This document shows positions 14,152-26,128 of a stretch of DNA of 64,000 nt, one piece after another; the stretch's first letter is position 1; the number at the start of each line of letters is the position of its first letter. The position numbers and the translations under genes were made by a program. Below the pieces are notes generated by a model. It saw nothing but the letters and a program-made list of their open reading frames with translations, was not told the origin of the DNA and ran no database searches. The DNA is from Chlamydoabsidia padenii. Taxonomy: Eukaryota > Mucoromycota > Mucoromycetes > Mucorales > Cunninghamellaceae. The stretch spans positions 1 to 64,000 of the forward strand of contig JAIWND010000035.1 of NCBI GenBank assembly GCA_025330725.1, written 5' to 3'.

Positions 14152-14427
14152 TTGCTTTGATGTTGTTGATGATACATAGTTTAGTGTAGCCCCCCTTGAT
14201 TCTTCCATCTACTTCATACATATTTATAGAATTAGAAAAGAATAATTGTAGCCCCACAAATTTAAATCCAATAAAAAACTCGATAACGTTTGTTACTGTA
14301 TTTAGTTCAGTCCCGACAACATAAAGTATTGTATTGTATTGTTTCAATTTGGTTTTTATTTGTTTATTTATAGTCAACATAGTAATAATGATAATAATAA
14401 AACGAAGAAGAGGAGTATGATATAAGA
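14064..14427. other. Convergent 3' flanks of cdc42 and the phosphatase gene
   Basis: No gene is seen. A T-rich run (14111-14153) follows the cdc42 stop closely. The rest is AT-rich 3' flanking sequence. Confidence 0.5.
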
Positions 14428-15322
14428 CTATATAAAATATTGACTGCCCGGTCCAGCCGTATTTGAGGCATCACCTTGATGATCGTTTTCCAAGAATATC
14501 CTAAAGTCCGATTCCTTAATGTCAGATCGATCTTCTGGTACCTTGAGGATCGCCGCCTTGTTTCCACATCGATAACAATAATTGGGAGCAGACCATAAAG
14601 TGACAAGATTCTTGTTGACAAATGGGTAATTGTATCCTTCGTCCACCAGTTGATGACTTCGCACTATTAGATCCACACCATTGTTTTGGCAAAACTATAA
14701 TCATATAAACAAACAATGCTTGAGAATCCCCCCCTATTATAATATATCACTACTTACAGCATCTGTTGGTAGATGACCAAATAAAAACCCACCCCCACGC
14801 GGACTGATGGCCCATGAGTCTAATTGCGAATCAGGATCAGACCATAACAAATCTATCATCAAGGCAAAACGACGCGGGATTAGTTCATGTATCACTATCA
14901 AATGGGCACACTATCATTTTTCCTTACCACAGGGTCCACCAGTTTGAGGAAGTTCTTGTAAACGGAATAAGGTTCTATGTCATCATAAAAAGAACAAGTA
15001 ATAAGTATCTAATACAATTTGTGGTGATGTGACAAACCTTATAGAATCAATCGAAGGTAATTCAGGAGAAAGACCGCCATGCACGCAAAAGACGGACCCA
15101 TCGATAATCTGCACATGCACAAACACAACAAACCCCAAACCATTGTTATATTTAGTATGATATGATATGACATAATTCATATACTTACCGCTGCCAAAGG
15201 TAAGTAGTCAAACACCGTACAGCACCATTCCCACACCTTTGAGCTTTGGTATTTCGCTAGGCATTCATCTAATGTAAATAGTAAAGGTAAGTTGATCTAC
15301 TAGTAGAGAGGTACATCATCAT

Positions 15323-15354
<32 letters not shown>

Positions 15355-15926
15355 ACCATAAAAGCCATATACTCTGGTGACTTGACGAGATTCATGATTC
15401 CCCCGAGTCAGTGTAATTCTAGAAGGATACCTATTTTCGAATGATCATAATATACCATATTAGTAATCTAGGCATGCATCTTAATTTTTAATTTCGTTAC
15501 TGTTGCTGCTGCTGTCTACTTACTTGACCTTTAACAAAAGAAGTAGGGTCAGTGTTTCCAAAGAATATCGACCTCGATCCACAAAATCGCCCTATGCACC
15601 ACCAACACACACACACACCCCAAAAAAAAGTGAGTTTCAACTATTTCCTTTTCTTTTTCTTTTTTTTTTATTATTATTATTATTATTTCATAGCCTACCA
15701 TGAATATATAAGAAGTAGAAGGAATAGGACCACCGACTTCAAATAGTTTCAACAGGTCATAAAACTGACCGTGAATATCCCCACATAGAGTGACAGGAGA
15801 ATGGACCGGGACCACAGTAGATTCTTCAGCCAATATATCCCTAACCTTGTTGCATAGTTGTTGCATGTGTTTTTCCGGAAGGTACTTACACGACTTTACG
15901 GCATCGATGCATGCATCAATATCCAT
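14428..15926 (-). CDS. PP2A-like Ser/Thr protein phosphatase catalytic subunit (Ppg1/PP4/PP6 group)
   Basis: This is a PPP-family metallophosphatase. Eight or so exons join in frame from the ATG at 15926 ([19 protein letters not shown]). Metal-binding and catalytic motifs appear in order: [78 protein letters not shown] and [18 protein letters not shown]. The protein ends in QYFI, a variant of the YFL tail that PP2A-like enzymes use for methylation and scaffold binding. The segment before RGNHE is ITLTRGNHE, where nearly all relatives have [22 protein letters not shown] and CGNKAAIL recall Ppg1, but PP4 or PP6 cannot be excluded. Length is about 310 residues, normal for the group. Confidence 0.92.
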
Positions 15927-16276
15927 CCTATAGGGTTATCTAACTATTGAAGTAGAATTATGTGTATGGATAAAAGGGGTGTGTGGGAAAGTAGTGTTAA
16001 AGGAAGGCGATTATTTATGTAAAGTGTATAAGAGTGTAATAAGTACAATCTAGTTAAAAGTGGGAGAAGGATAAGAAGTAAAAGTTGGTCGATTAAAAGA
16101 GTGAAAGAGAAAGAAAGACCAACGTAAATAAATAAAAAATCAACTAAAAAGCACTTAACCTATGCTTCGGGATTTGAATTTTCCCGCCCCACTATTCTAT
16201 AACTTTTTTTTTCAAACTGCGGCTTTTTTTTTTTCGTTTCCTTCACTTTTTCCTTTTCGTTGTGATTATTGAAAAT
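15927..16276. other. Divergent promoter region between the phosphatase and efl1 genes
   Basis: About 350 bases separate two opposite start codons. It contains CGGGATTTGAA at 16168-16178, directly followed by TTTTCCCGCC, giving the recurring motif in reverse and a second CCCGC core, roughly 100 bases before efl1. A pyrimidine tract precedes the efl1 ATG. Confidence 0.6.
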
Positions 16277-16600
16277 ATGCCAGCTATTACACCTGCTCAA
16301 ATCAGTAAACTACAATGCAACAACAAGAATATAAGAAACATATGTATCCTTGCTCACGTTGATCACGGTAAAACGACTCTCTCTGATTCCTTATTGGCCA
16401 CCAATGGTATTATCTCTACGAAAATGGCGGGTAAGGTGCGATACCTCGACTCAAGAGAAGACGAACAAGAACGTGGGATCACTATGGAATCAAGTGCCAT
16501 TAGTCTTTACTTTAAACTTGTAAAGTCAGTACAACAAGAAGGCCAAGGTATAACAAGTAACTTGTTTTTTTAAAAAATATCTTTTACTCAAACTGTACCT

Positions 16601-16637
<37 letters not shown>

Positions 16638-19600
16638 ATAGATACACCAACTCCAGTAACAAGCGAATATTTAATCAACTTGATTGATTCACCTGGTCAC
16701 GTTGATTTCTCTTCTGAAGTTTCTACAGCTTCTCGACTTTGTGATGGTGGGTTGGTCTTGATCGATGTGGTGGAAGGTGTCTGTACTCAAACTATCTCCG
16801 TACTACGACAAGCCTGGATTGACAAAGTGCGACCTATTCTGGTGCTGAACAAGATGGACCGCCTGATTGTGGAATTACAAATGACTCCTCAAGAAGCCTA
16901 TCTTCATATGAACAAGATCCTGGAACAAGCAAACGCTGTCATGGCTACCTTCTTCACTGGTGATTGGATGGAAGACGAAGCAAGAAAAATGACAACAGAT
17001 CAACAACAAGAGGACAATGACACAGATAATGTGGATCCATCTGGTAACACTACTTATGATTGGAGTATGGAAGAACGGGATGATTCGGATATCTACTTTG
17101 ATCCTGCTCGTGGTAATGTAATCTTCTCTAGTGCCATTGATGGATGGGCATTCAGGTAACAAAAAGTAAATCATGAATGGACTTTATACTAAAACTTTCT
17201 CTTTCTCTCTTTTGTGATGATATAGAATCCAGCAATTTGCAGTCATCTATGCCAAAAAACTAGGTGTCAAGGATGGTGTGCTACAGAAATGTCTTTGGGG
17301 TGATTACTACTTTGACCCTAAAACGAAGCGGGTGATCAAACAAAAACATTTGAAGGGTCGATCTCTGAAACCAATGTTTGTCCAATTTGTCCTTGATAAC
17401 ATTTGGGCGGTGTACGATAGTGTGGTGATCCAACAGTAAGTTTATAAAATGGCATGAATGTAAAAATGATGAACAAATGTGACTTACTAACCCTCTTTCT
17501 TTTTTTTTTTTTTAATTAATAATAGGAATCGCGAAAGAACTGAAAAGATTGTGGCGGCACTCAACATCAAGGTATTACCAAGGGATCTTCGGTCTCGCGA
17601 CACTCAAACATTGCTGACGGCAATCTTCTCTCAATGGTTACCTCTATCAACCTGTGTACTTTTATCCATTGTTGGTCAACTTCCTCCTCCTTCTGATGCT
17701 CAGCGACTACGATTACCCAAAATTCTCCACCCTGATTCTCAACACAAAGATAATGAACCTCTTGAACCAACCAACAATGTGGAAAAGGCGCTCTACTCTT
17801 GTGATACCTCGGATCAAGCTCCTGTGGTGGCCTATGTCAGTAAAATGTTTGCCGTACCTTCTGATCTCTTGCCTGAAAACCGAAGAAAACAAATGACCGC
17901 CGAAGAAATGCGTGAACGAGGAAAAGAACAACGGCTCTTGCGACAACAGCAGCAACAACGGTTGGCGGCACAAGAAGATGGTGGGATTCCTTTACAGCCT
18001 GAACAACTTGCTGCTTTGGAACAAAAAGCGGCAGGTTTATCAATCGATCAAGTAGATAATGATGATGATGATGATGATGATGATGATGGTGATAACAGCA
18101 ATAATATCAAGGCGGAACATTTGATTGGGTTTGCAAGGCTTTACTCTGGTACTATTCGGGTTGGACAGAAATTGTATGTAATGGGTCCCAAGTACGATCC
18201 TAGTGAACCTGATCGACATTGTACTGAAATCACTGTGCAATCCTTATATCTGATCATGGGCCGTGATCTGGAAGCTTTACCTGAAGTCAGTGCTGGTAAT
18301 GTCTTTGGTATTGGTGGATTGGAAGGCCATTTGTTAAAGAATGGTACCCTGGCAAGCACCAAGGTGGATGTCAAGAATATGGCTGGCGTATCTCAAGACT
18401 CACACCCTATTCTTCGTGTGGCATTGGAACCGGAAAACCCTACTGAAATGGACAAGTTGGTGGAAGGACTCCGATTGCTGAATCAGGCCGATCCTTGTGT
18501 TCAAGTCATGTTACAAGAAACAGGTGAACATGTCATTCTTACTGCTGGTGAACTTCATCTGGAACGGTGTCTGCGTGATCTCAAGGAACGGTTTGCTAAA
18601 ATCGACATTCACGTCTCGCCTCCCATTGTACCATTCCGAGAAAGCATTGTCATCAACCCCGAAGTACCTATGGTTAAGGAATCACATACTGTTACCACCA
18701 CCACAGACGGAAACTCGACTACCACTATTGCCACCTCTACTCCTACGACAACTCAGACCACCGTTCCAACCATGATTCCTCGAGGTACATTCTCTCTCAC
18801 TACAACTTCTAAAATGGTAACACTTCAAGTCCGTGCTGTGCCTTTACCTCCTCGTGTAACTGAACTGCTCACTACTCATGCGGCGACCATAAAGAACATT
18901 GTGGAACAAAAACTGGCAAAGAAAAAGGCACATTTGAAGACAATAAACGACGATGTAGATGATGACAAGAAGATCTTGGAACTCAATGGTTTGGATAAGG
19001 TGCTCACTGGAAAAGAACTACAAGATCTCTTGCACGAAGAATTTGAAAATGCTCAAAAGGAAGGTGGTCCTTTCGCTGCTCTCTGGGAAGATATTGTGGA
19101 TCAGTAAGTTAATGGGGTGTGGGGGAGGGGAAAGATCGGACTGACTGATTAACATTTATTTTATAGTATTTGGGCATTTGGACCACGTCGCATAGGTTCC
19201 AACTTGTTGATCAATCGTGTACCTGGATATATCCGAAAACCCTTCTTTGAAGCACCAACAGAATCACCGATAACACCTATGGAACAACAAATAGCTGATG
19301 ATCATGCGGACGAAGTGCTAAAGGTGGAGGAACATGATGACGGCGACGATAATGCGATCAAGACACTTTCCATTCTGGATGTTGATTTCCACATTCACAC
19401 TGGTTTCCAACTCTCAACATTAACTGGTCCATTATGCGCGGAACCAATGACTGGTGTGTGCTACATTGTACAAAATGTCATTATCAATAAACAAGCAATG
19501 ATTGGATCTAATGGTGAAATGATTGATGGTAAGAAAAACAGTGGATGTAGAACGTTGCATTAATCTTTTACTTAATACCATAGTTCGGTCAAAATTGGGT

Positions 19601-20292
19601 CTTCTTCAAGGTCAAGTTATCTCATCTATGAAGGATGCATGTCGTCAAGGCTTCTTGGATTGGTCTCCTCGACTTTTATTGGCTATGTATACATGTGATA
19701 TTCAAACATCAGGTAAGAAGAAGTAAACAACATGTAATGTATAAATGACACTTACCTACTTTCTTTCTTTGAATTATAGAGGACGTATTAGGGCGAGTAT
19801 ATGGTGTGATCTCGAAACGTAAAGGAAAGATCATCTCGGAAGACTTGAAGGATGGTACTCCCTTTTGGCAGATTAGTGCTCTCCTACCTGTGGTCGAAAG
19901 TTTTGGTTTCTCTGATGAAATCAGGAAGCGGACTTCTGGTGCGGCAAGTCCTCAATTAGTCTTTAGTGGGTACGTAGTAAATGTTGTGGTCAAATCACCG
20001 AGCTAACATTTTTTTGGGGCGGGATGTATTGTAGATTTGAAATGTTAGATCAAGATCCATTCTGGGTACCTACGACTGAAGAAGAATTGGAAGATTTGGG
20101 TGACAAGGCGGATCGGGACAACTTGGCGCGTAAATACATGGATACTGTCCGCAAACGGAAGGTAATTATGATATTCAGGGATTATGTAAGATAGAGTACT
20201 AACAAGTCTTTATATATATATACTAGGGTATGTTTGTGGAAAAGAAACTGGTGGAACATGCCGAGAAACAACGAACTTTGAAGAAGAATTAG
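16277..20292 (+). CDS. Ribosome assembly GTPase Efl1/Ria1 (EF-2-like)
   Basis: With Sdo1 (SBDS), this cytoplasmic GTPase evicts eIF6/Tif6 from new 60S subunits. Nine or so exons run from the ATG at 16277 ([13 protein letters not shown]). An in-frame GTG 15 bases upstream is ignored. GTPase motifs: [10 protein letters not shown] (G1), RGITM (G2), DSPGHVDF (G3), NKMD (G4). The stretch between GTPase and domain II carries Efl1-specific insertions, including [11 protein letters not shown] and a run of nine Asp at about 18059-18085 in a long acidic/Gln-rich insert. Later segments [17 protein letters not shown] and [11 protein letters not shown] are EF-2-like. It ends [20 protein letters not shown], the characteristic Efl1 tail. 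The total of about 1,100 residues fits Efl1 better than EF-2 (about 840). Confidence 0.95.
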
Positions 20293-20677
20293 GTAAATGG
20301 TAGTAGTTGGTCTTACCATATCCCCTTTTGCATTATTATACTATAGTTTTATCCCCATTCATGCATTATAATTTTTTTTGCCCCCCCCCTCACCAAAAAA
20401 AATACATCATCTTCCATTGTTTTAATAGTTGTGGCCTGATAGGAATTGATATCAATCCATTAAATAGATTATCCCATCATGCAATCATTATTAATAAAAT
20501 CAAATATAAAAAAACATCAAGACATGGTTGAATATAAAATGTTTATTGTTTGACTATACTATCCACTATATGGCAAGGGGATTGACTATAGTTTGCGTTT
20601 ATGTGTAGGTGTGTTAATATGATATATTATTGTGATGTGGGTAAAAAAAAAAAAAAGGTGGAGGGATGTGAGTGTCA
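20293..20677. other. Convergent 3' flanks of efl1 and the LAMTOR5-like gene
   Basis: No gene is seen. There is a C run at about 20381-20390 and AT-rich sequence consistent with two facing 3' ends. Confidence 0.5.
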
Positions 20678-21168
20678 TTACATGTAAACTGCCAAAGCAA
20701 AGCTGCCGTGGTTCCGAATCACCACTTTCCTGTTTAACAATTAAAAGAAAAAAAAAAGAGGAGTTGTGAGTGATACACAAAAGAAGTGTTATTCTTTTAG
20801 TAGCTTTTCTTACGTGTTGCCGTAATCGACAGTGATGTTTGGCATACGTTCTTTTGGATCAGATTCGTCCTGATCTTGAAGTGAGCGAGAGGCATTTGCT
20901 AATGATGTAATAAAAGGTGCTGATTCAGGAAGAGCAACACCACGAGCTATACAAGTAAAAAGTTTAGTATAGGCCTATTGTAAAGCGATCCTACCTACCT
21001 CCAAGACAAAGACCCAATGTATCAGCTACCAAAACGCCCTTCACACCTTCCTTGGCGGCACTAGAAGGAGTAGATAAAGAAAGAAAGAAAAAAGTAGGGT
21101 TAGTCAAAGGAGATGGTTTATTATGGCTATTACATGTTATCCAACGTAGTATCAAGTTCTGTTTCCAT
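20678..21168 (-). CDS. LAMTOR5/HBXIP-like Ragulator subunit
   Basis: A small roadblock-fold protein of about 93 residues. In animals LAMTOR5 is part of the Ragulator that tethers Rag GTPases to the lysosome for TORC1 activation. Three exons were assembled by hand: the ATG at 21168 gives METELDTTLDN, exon 2 gives AAKEGVKGVLVADTLGLCLG, exon 3 gives ARGVALPESAPFITSLANAS, and the last gives TKVVIRNHGSFALAVYM with TAA at 20678. Order, length and the pattern 'GVLVADTLGLCLGARG...I..LA..A' and 'V.I..H....AV' match HBXIP (human 91 residues). All junctions are GT-AG and in phase. A Ragulator role in this fungus is inferred from the family only. Confidence 0.8.
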
Positions 21169-21431
21169 GAATGATATTTCAAGAAAAGAATTAAAAAAAA
21201 AAAGAGGGTGATCAGATTCTTATTGAAATTGGTCCCCGATGGCGGAATTTCAATCTGTAAAGTATCATGATACATAGCCCGCACAGCATACATACACAAT
21301 TTAAACAGGACCTTCCCTTTGTAAAGACACACACAAACACATAAAATTTTATTTACAACATCATAAGAGAGGAATTACATCAATGATCCACTATTTTTAT
21401 TTAGTTTCCAATACATAACACTTGATAACAA

Positions 21432-22650
21432 CTAATTTTTACGGGATTGACCGGAATAATAGGGCATCTGATTATATTGTTGATGAGGGGGGTATGGCTG
21501 TTGTTGTTGTTGTTGTTGTTGTTGCTGTTGAGTGTGAACGCTGTAGGGGTAGCCTGGTTGTGGTTGATAATGAGGATGATGAGGCATAGGAGGCATTTGT
21601 TGATTTGTTGGAGGATAAGGTTGCTGAGAATAACCTTGATGAGGTTGTCTGACCATGGATGGAGAAGCAGCTTCTTGTTTGGGTGAGACCTATATATCAA
21701 AAGTTAGTTAACAACAAAACACCCATAATTAGTAAAAAGAAATGTTACCTGAGGAGCACGGTTATCAGGATTGGCAACAGGAACTGGAGTGGCAGTTTTT
21801 TGAGATCCCACACTGGCATTATCATTTTCTTCCTAAAGAATATATAAAGTCATTGTGAGTGGAGCGCGATTTTAAATAATGTCGACCCACATCTTTTTTT
21901 TGGGGGGGGGGAGAGAGTAAAAAACCAAAACTAAAACACACACAACACGCACACCCATCCCCCAGCAGCCAAAAATGGAACTTACCATTAAACCCGCCGC
22001 ACCTTCCATTCCCGGGTCTGGCGCGTTCAAACATGCTTGGATCAGACTTTTACCTTCTGGTTTCGTGACAATAGGTTGCAACTTGACAGTCGTGAAGGTG
22101 TAAACCAATCCAGTTTCGCTAACTACCAATAGCAAGACTTGCGTGCCAGTTAAAGTCGAGAGTTCATATGCCTACAACATAAAATATAAAGATCCAATCC
22201 CAAAATTTAATTATAGGTGAGTGGTACTGATATTACAATTATAAATGATATACATTAAGCATGTCATATTGACTTGCCGTTTTTTCTTTTTTAAGTTACT
22301 ATACCTTTTTCATGATACCAGCCTTTCGTTTCGAGAAAGTGATATGGCGCCGGTTCTTATCTTCAATGTATTCAATCTTGATTTTACGTCGACCACTGTT
22401 ACGTTTGCGAGGAGCTTCAGTTGACTCTTCATCAGATTCATGATCAATAATATCCTTGTCGTCTTTAACCCTAATATAAAGAAGATACATACATATCGAT
22501 AAAAAAATAAAAATAAAAATAAAAAAGAGAGAAAGAGAGAGGAATGAGGTGAGTAAATGATAGTATCATCCCGCAGATTGAAATACTGTCAAACACAAAA
22601 GTAAAACAAATTACGTTTATAAAGGCTATATTGTCAAGTGACTTACATCA
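21432..22650 (-). CDS. mcm1: MADS-box transcription factor of the Mcm1/SRF class
   Basis: This is a DNA-binding nuclear factor recognising CArG-type sites. The MADS domain spans two exons: GRRKIKIEYIEDKNRRHITF then SKRKAGIMKKAYELSTLTG and TQVLLLVVSETGLVYTF, which is SRF-type rather than MEF2-type. The tail after QPIVTKPEGKSLIQACLN is also Mcm1/SRF-like. The C-terminus is a Gln/Pro/His-rich activation-type region with 11 consecutive Gln, ending SGQSRKN at 21432. The start is inferred: a 5-base coding exon ATGAT (22646-22650) with a GTAAGT donor joins the next exon in phase to give MMVKDDKD. Alternatively the first exon could be missed and a different start used. The gene has about five exons. 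Confidence 0.9.
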
Positions 22651-23001
22651 TTGGTTTAAATGGGGTGATTTGGAATATAAAAAAAAAATAGTAAAACAAA
22701 AAGAGTTAAAAGAAGGGAAAAGAAAAGAGAAAAGAAAGAGGAACTCAAGTAGCTCCCAAATATGGACGCTGAGCAAATTCCATTCGTCAGTGGCTTATTT
22801 TTAATTTTTCAAATCCCGCTTATAAGAAACCAATGTGGGGCTATGATCTTTCTTCTCCATTGATGGACATGTATAATTAATTCAAAGTGAACCAGCCGTC
22901 TTTTTGAAATAAACTGGATAGGTACTGTTAACAAAAGAAAAAGATACATTAGCTCTTGAATTCAGATTCTTTTACTTTTTTTTTTTTTTTTTGAAACTTA
23001 G
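22651..23001. other. Upstream region of the MADS-box gene
   Basis: Contains TTTTTCAAATCCCGCT at 22805-22820, one of the best copies of the recurring motif. A plus-strand transcript may begin here, but no start exon could be fixed. Confidence 0.5.
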
Positions 23002-23308
23002 AAGTACTGACGATGCTGTATTGATTAACTCTTCGGTGTTTACTACAAACAGAAACTTGGTATGTTGATGAAAAAGGAAATGGGCAACAATGACTTGACA
23101 CTTGATTTCTATTCACCAGGCAGCAGATTCATTACAAACCCAATATGGATGTTATCATGCAAAAATAAACTCCGCTTCCTTGGCGGGATATCTAACGGGC
23201 GTACTCCCGCAAGGCGCACGAATACCTAGAGCAACAAAAATAAAACAAAAAACACCGATAAAGGTGACGACCAACAACATTGGATTAAAAGACAATGGGG
23301 ATAACTGA
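23002..23308 (+). CDS. Possible C-terminal exons of a small unknown protein
   Basis: Tentative. Two short frames join across a plausible intron (GTATGT donor near 23060, CACCAG acceptor at 23118-23120) to give STDDAVLINSSVFTTNRNL and AADSLQTQYGCYHAKINSAS followed by a Lys-rich tail ending at a TGA at 23306. The region has balanced codon use compared with its AT-rich surroundings. A pyrimidine tract and TTAG acceptor precede the first exon. No 5' exon with an ATG could be linked in phase, since the upstream frame is stopped by TGA. It could be a divergent partner of the MADS-box gene or a chance frame. The product is not recognised. Confidence 0.3.
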
Positions 23309-23751
23309 TTGTTTTTAATGAATCAAGTCAAATTATATTCATCCCCTCCATTTACAAATAGACATCAGTGTTATGATTAGTATAGATACTAGTTTTATCA
23401 ATCAAATAAATATAAGGTTTGTTATGTATATACATAATGATGACTTTTTATATGGGACTATAGGGGGATTAATGCTCAATAAATATTTAATTCCCGACAT
23501 ATCATTGACAGAGTAAATTTTCGTCGATTAGGGAAAACTTTAGCCCAAGTGGCTTCCTATAGGCTTCATTTTATTAATGCGAACTATGGTGGCCAATGTC
23601 CTGTATAAGTTTGTTATAATTTGACAATGCATGGGTTTTGATCATCTGATTTTTTCTTTTTCAAAGAGCTTTGTAAATTCTTTTCAACTTTCTTTGGGGA
23701 TGTCCACCCCTTTAATAAACAACATGTTGATCAATTCTTGAAATGAAAATA

Positions 23752-23833
23752 TGGCTGGCAACCCTCCTTTGAGAGGGAAGGGCATGGGGCTTCGGCCAAC
23801 GGTAAGTGAAAAAGCGCACCTCATTGGCAGCCA
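23752..23833. other. GC-rich inverted-repeat island, possible structured RNA
   Basis: TGGCTGGCAA (23752-23761) can pair with TTGGCAGCCA (23824-23833) with one mismatch. Inside lies a hairpin, CCCTC/GAGGG around a CTTTGA loop. The island stands out from AT-rich flanks. No known RNA family was recognised. Confidence 0.3.
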
Positions 23834-24330
23834 GAGTGGGGGTTGAATACATAAAATGAATACACAGAATAGATTGTTAGACAAGTCTTTTCTCATCCTT
23901 CTTTCGATACCTTTACCTTTTGTTTATCGTCTCAGAGTTGATAGTAATATAAATAAATAAAAGAAGAGCAATAGAGATCATTATCTTTTTATTCGAAACG
24001 TCGCTTTTTTTGTTTCACTGTGTATGAACGACGCGGAGATGCATGTGGGAAGGTAATCGGGTTTTGAATTTAGCATGAGTAACGAAATTTCAGACGACAC
24101 CGCTTTAACATCCCAAAATCTCCAAAAAACATAGTCTATAGTCGAGTTTCTGGCTTCTATAGCATGTCTTCTATAGCCCACCCAACAACTGATTATGCAT
24201 ATTCAAACCCCAATTCATGCAAATTTACCTATACCTGTATGGCCCACCTAACCATATTCGCGCCCCACACCTGGTTTTAATGATAGGCCCACAGTAGCGA
24301 AATTTCATTTATGCATGTGAAAGCGGTGTT

Positions 24331-24360
24331 TTAATTTCAGATCCCGATTCTGCATGAATT
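24331..24360 (+). promoter_or_regulatory. Composite copy of the recurring CAAATCCCG...TGCATGAATT motif
   Basis: Reads TTTCAGATCCCG, then TTC-type spacer, then TGCATGAATT. The same two half-motifs in the same order occur at 33611-33640 and 41531-41560. Function unknown. Confidence 0.4.
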
Positions 24361-24646
24361 TCCCAGTCCAGCAAACCAAGTGTCGTTGCCAGGGGTAGCC
24401 TAGAAGAGGAGCAATTTACGTTTGAAAAAAAAAAAAACAGAGTCTTTTCATCATGCCAAAACCAATGCCAACACCCGTCATAACCCAATTACATAAAAAT
24501 GCTCGCCATAGCCTAATCACATACAGACGCCAACTAGAGCCCAAAAAGAGACGCCAGTTGGCGACCCAGTCGTTTATTGACAAAAAAAAAGAATGGGGTA
24601 AAAGAGACAAACTACACTAATTGGACAAACTATACTACCAAACAAT

Positions 24647-26022
24647 CTACAATATTACGTCTAGGTAAACCATGTTATTAGCAGAAGGATCGGATGGAGA
24701 AGAGGAAGAAGACAATGGGATGGCCACATACAGGTTTGCCGAATCAGTAACACGAGACAATACAAAATATAACTGACCATGGGTGAATACGTTTTGTTTC
24801 AAGTATGCACCAACATGGTTCAGAGTTTGCCCCTGGCTTCTGTACATGGTCATGGCAAAGGCAGCATGGACAGGCAATTGTCAGTGATGCAGGGTAAATG
24901 GGTATTTGGATTCTTTGCTTGTAAAGTGAGTTCTTCGAATCAGGAAATCCTTGTTGTTGCCAAACGATCGTACTTGAATAGAGTGTTGTAATAGCTTGAC
25001 CACATACACCTTTGTCCCGTTACAAATACCATGTTCCACATTGTGATTTCAGAAGACAATCAATGACATCCCGACTTTGATGGTGAGGAGGTGGCTGGAC
25101 ATACCATTCGGATACAATGAGTGAAGGAATTCCACAGGATAGTTGATAGAGTAGTTGAAGGGATCGTCGCTGTCGTTGAGGACATCCATTGGCTTCACCG
25201 GGGAAAGATTCTGTTGCTTCAATGTTGATCCGATTCACAAAAGCATTTTTTGTCGTGAGGATGGTACGGGTGGCGTAAAAAGAGGGATCTTGGTGTTGTT
25301 TGAAGTCAGGGTATATTTTGTTGATAATGGTTGCAAGGTCGGTGTCCGTAATCCAAGACATAAGAGGTTCGGGGGGAGGACGTGGCAATGTAATATTGAT
25401 CTTGCCACTGCTGCAGCACATACTGAAGACAGGATTCGTGTTACTGGAGATTGTGAGTTTTTCTGATAGCCACCTCTTGCTTCCACAATTGTTGCAGGCA
25501 ACGTCCATCCCAGGCAACACATGAAGGCGATAGCTTGGACCATCCATATGACACAAGTCGGGCTATAAGACATCTTCATGATTGAATGAGTGACTTGACA
25601 CAGCTTTTCGATACCATGTTCGGCGTTTTCAATAGTGGTCTTTGTTTGGCACAGACCATGATTCCTTCTTCCATGCGATGTTGCGCCGCATCCTTTACAA
25701 CGTTGATTAGTCACACCTAATAATGATAAAAGTAACGCCTATTAGTATACATGATTAAATATGAATTGCATGGTGTATATTTTACCTTCAGTTGCATTTT
25801 CACTTGGATTAGCAGAACAAAGACGATACGTTGATCTTCAATGTGAAGTAGACCCGCACCTTGGACAGTTCCCTAAAATAACATAAGACAATTAGTTAGT
25901 CCACCTTCAACCAAAACCATATGTTTTTTTTTTTTTTTTTTTTTTTTTTTTAGCTTACCTGCTATTCTTCTTCTGACATTCCTTAATTGTGTAGTAGATT
26001 CACCATTAAGATGTCTCGGCAT
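24647..26022 (-). pseudogene. Decayed Helitron: zinc-knuckle region fused to Pif1 helicase C-terminus
   Basis: On the minus strand from an ATG at 26022 (MPRHLNGESTTQLRNVRRRI) there follow tandem zinc-knuckle repeats (NCPRCGSTSH, RCKGCGATSH). Next comes the region that precedes the Rep domain (MCHMDGPSYRLHVLPG, FSMCCSSGKINITLP). The sequence then jumps directly into the end of the Pif1-type helicase: ATRTILTTKNAFVNRIN, HGICNGTKVYVVKL, and FAMTMYRSQGQTLNHVGAYL followed by HGQLYFVLSRV. The Rep/HUH nuclease and the helicase Walker A/B motifs are gone. Stops (for example TGA in CATTGAAGA and after TLHH) and a frameshift before CNGTK show it is dead. A small intron with GTATAC...ATTAG may be real. 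Terminal TC/CTRR ends were not located. Confidence 0.8.
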
Positions 26023-26073
26023 GGCAAAGATTAGTGGAGGGAAGAATCATTGAAAGATCGAGAAGCCCTCCTT

Positions 26074-26128
<55 letters not shown>

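Larger units (their letters stand above)
23309..24646. other. Gene-poor stretch with two structured spots
   Basis: No gene is supported over 1.3 kb. It contains a GC-rich, foldable island at 23752-23833 and a composite TTCAGATCCCGATTCTGCATGAATT motif at about 24335-24360. It also holds a perfect 8-base inverted repeat (CGCCAACT at 24528-24535, AGTTGGCG at 24556-24563) just downstream of the Helitron remnant's coding end. Confidence 0.5.

Noticed and set aside
23684..23896. Minus-strand frame over the GC-rich island as a protein gene
   Set aside because: No family match or introns; the inverted repeats explain the unusual composition better.
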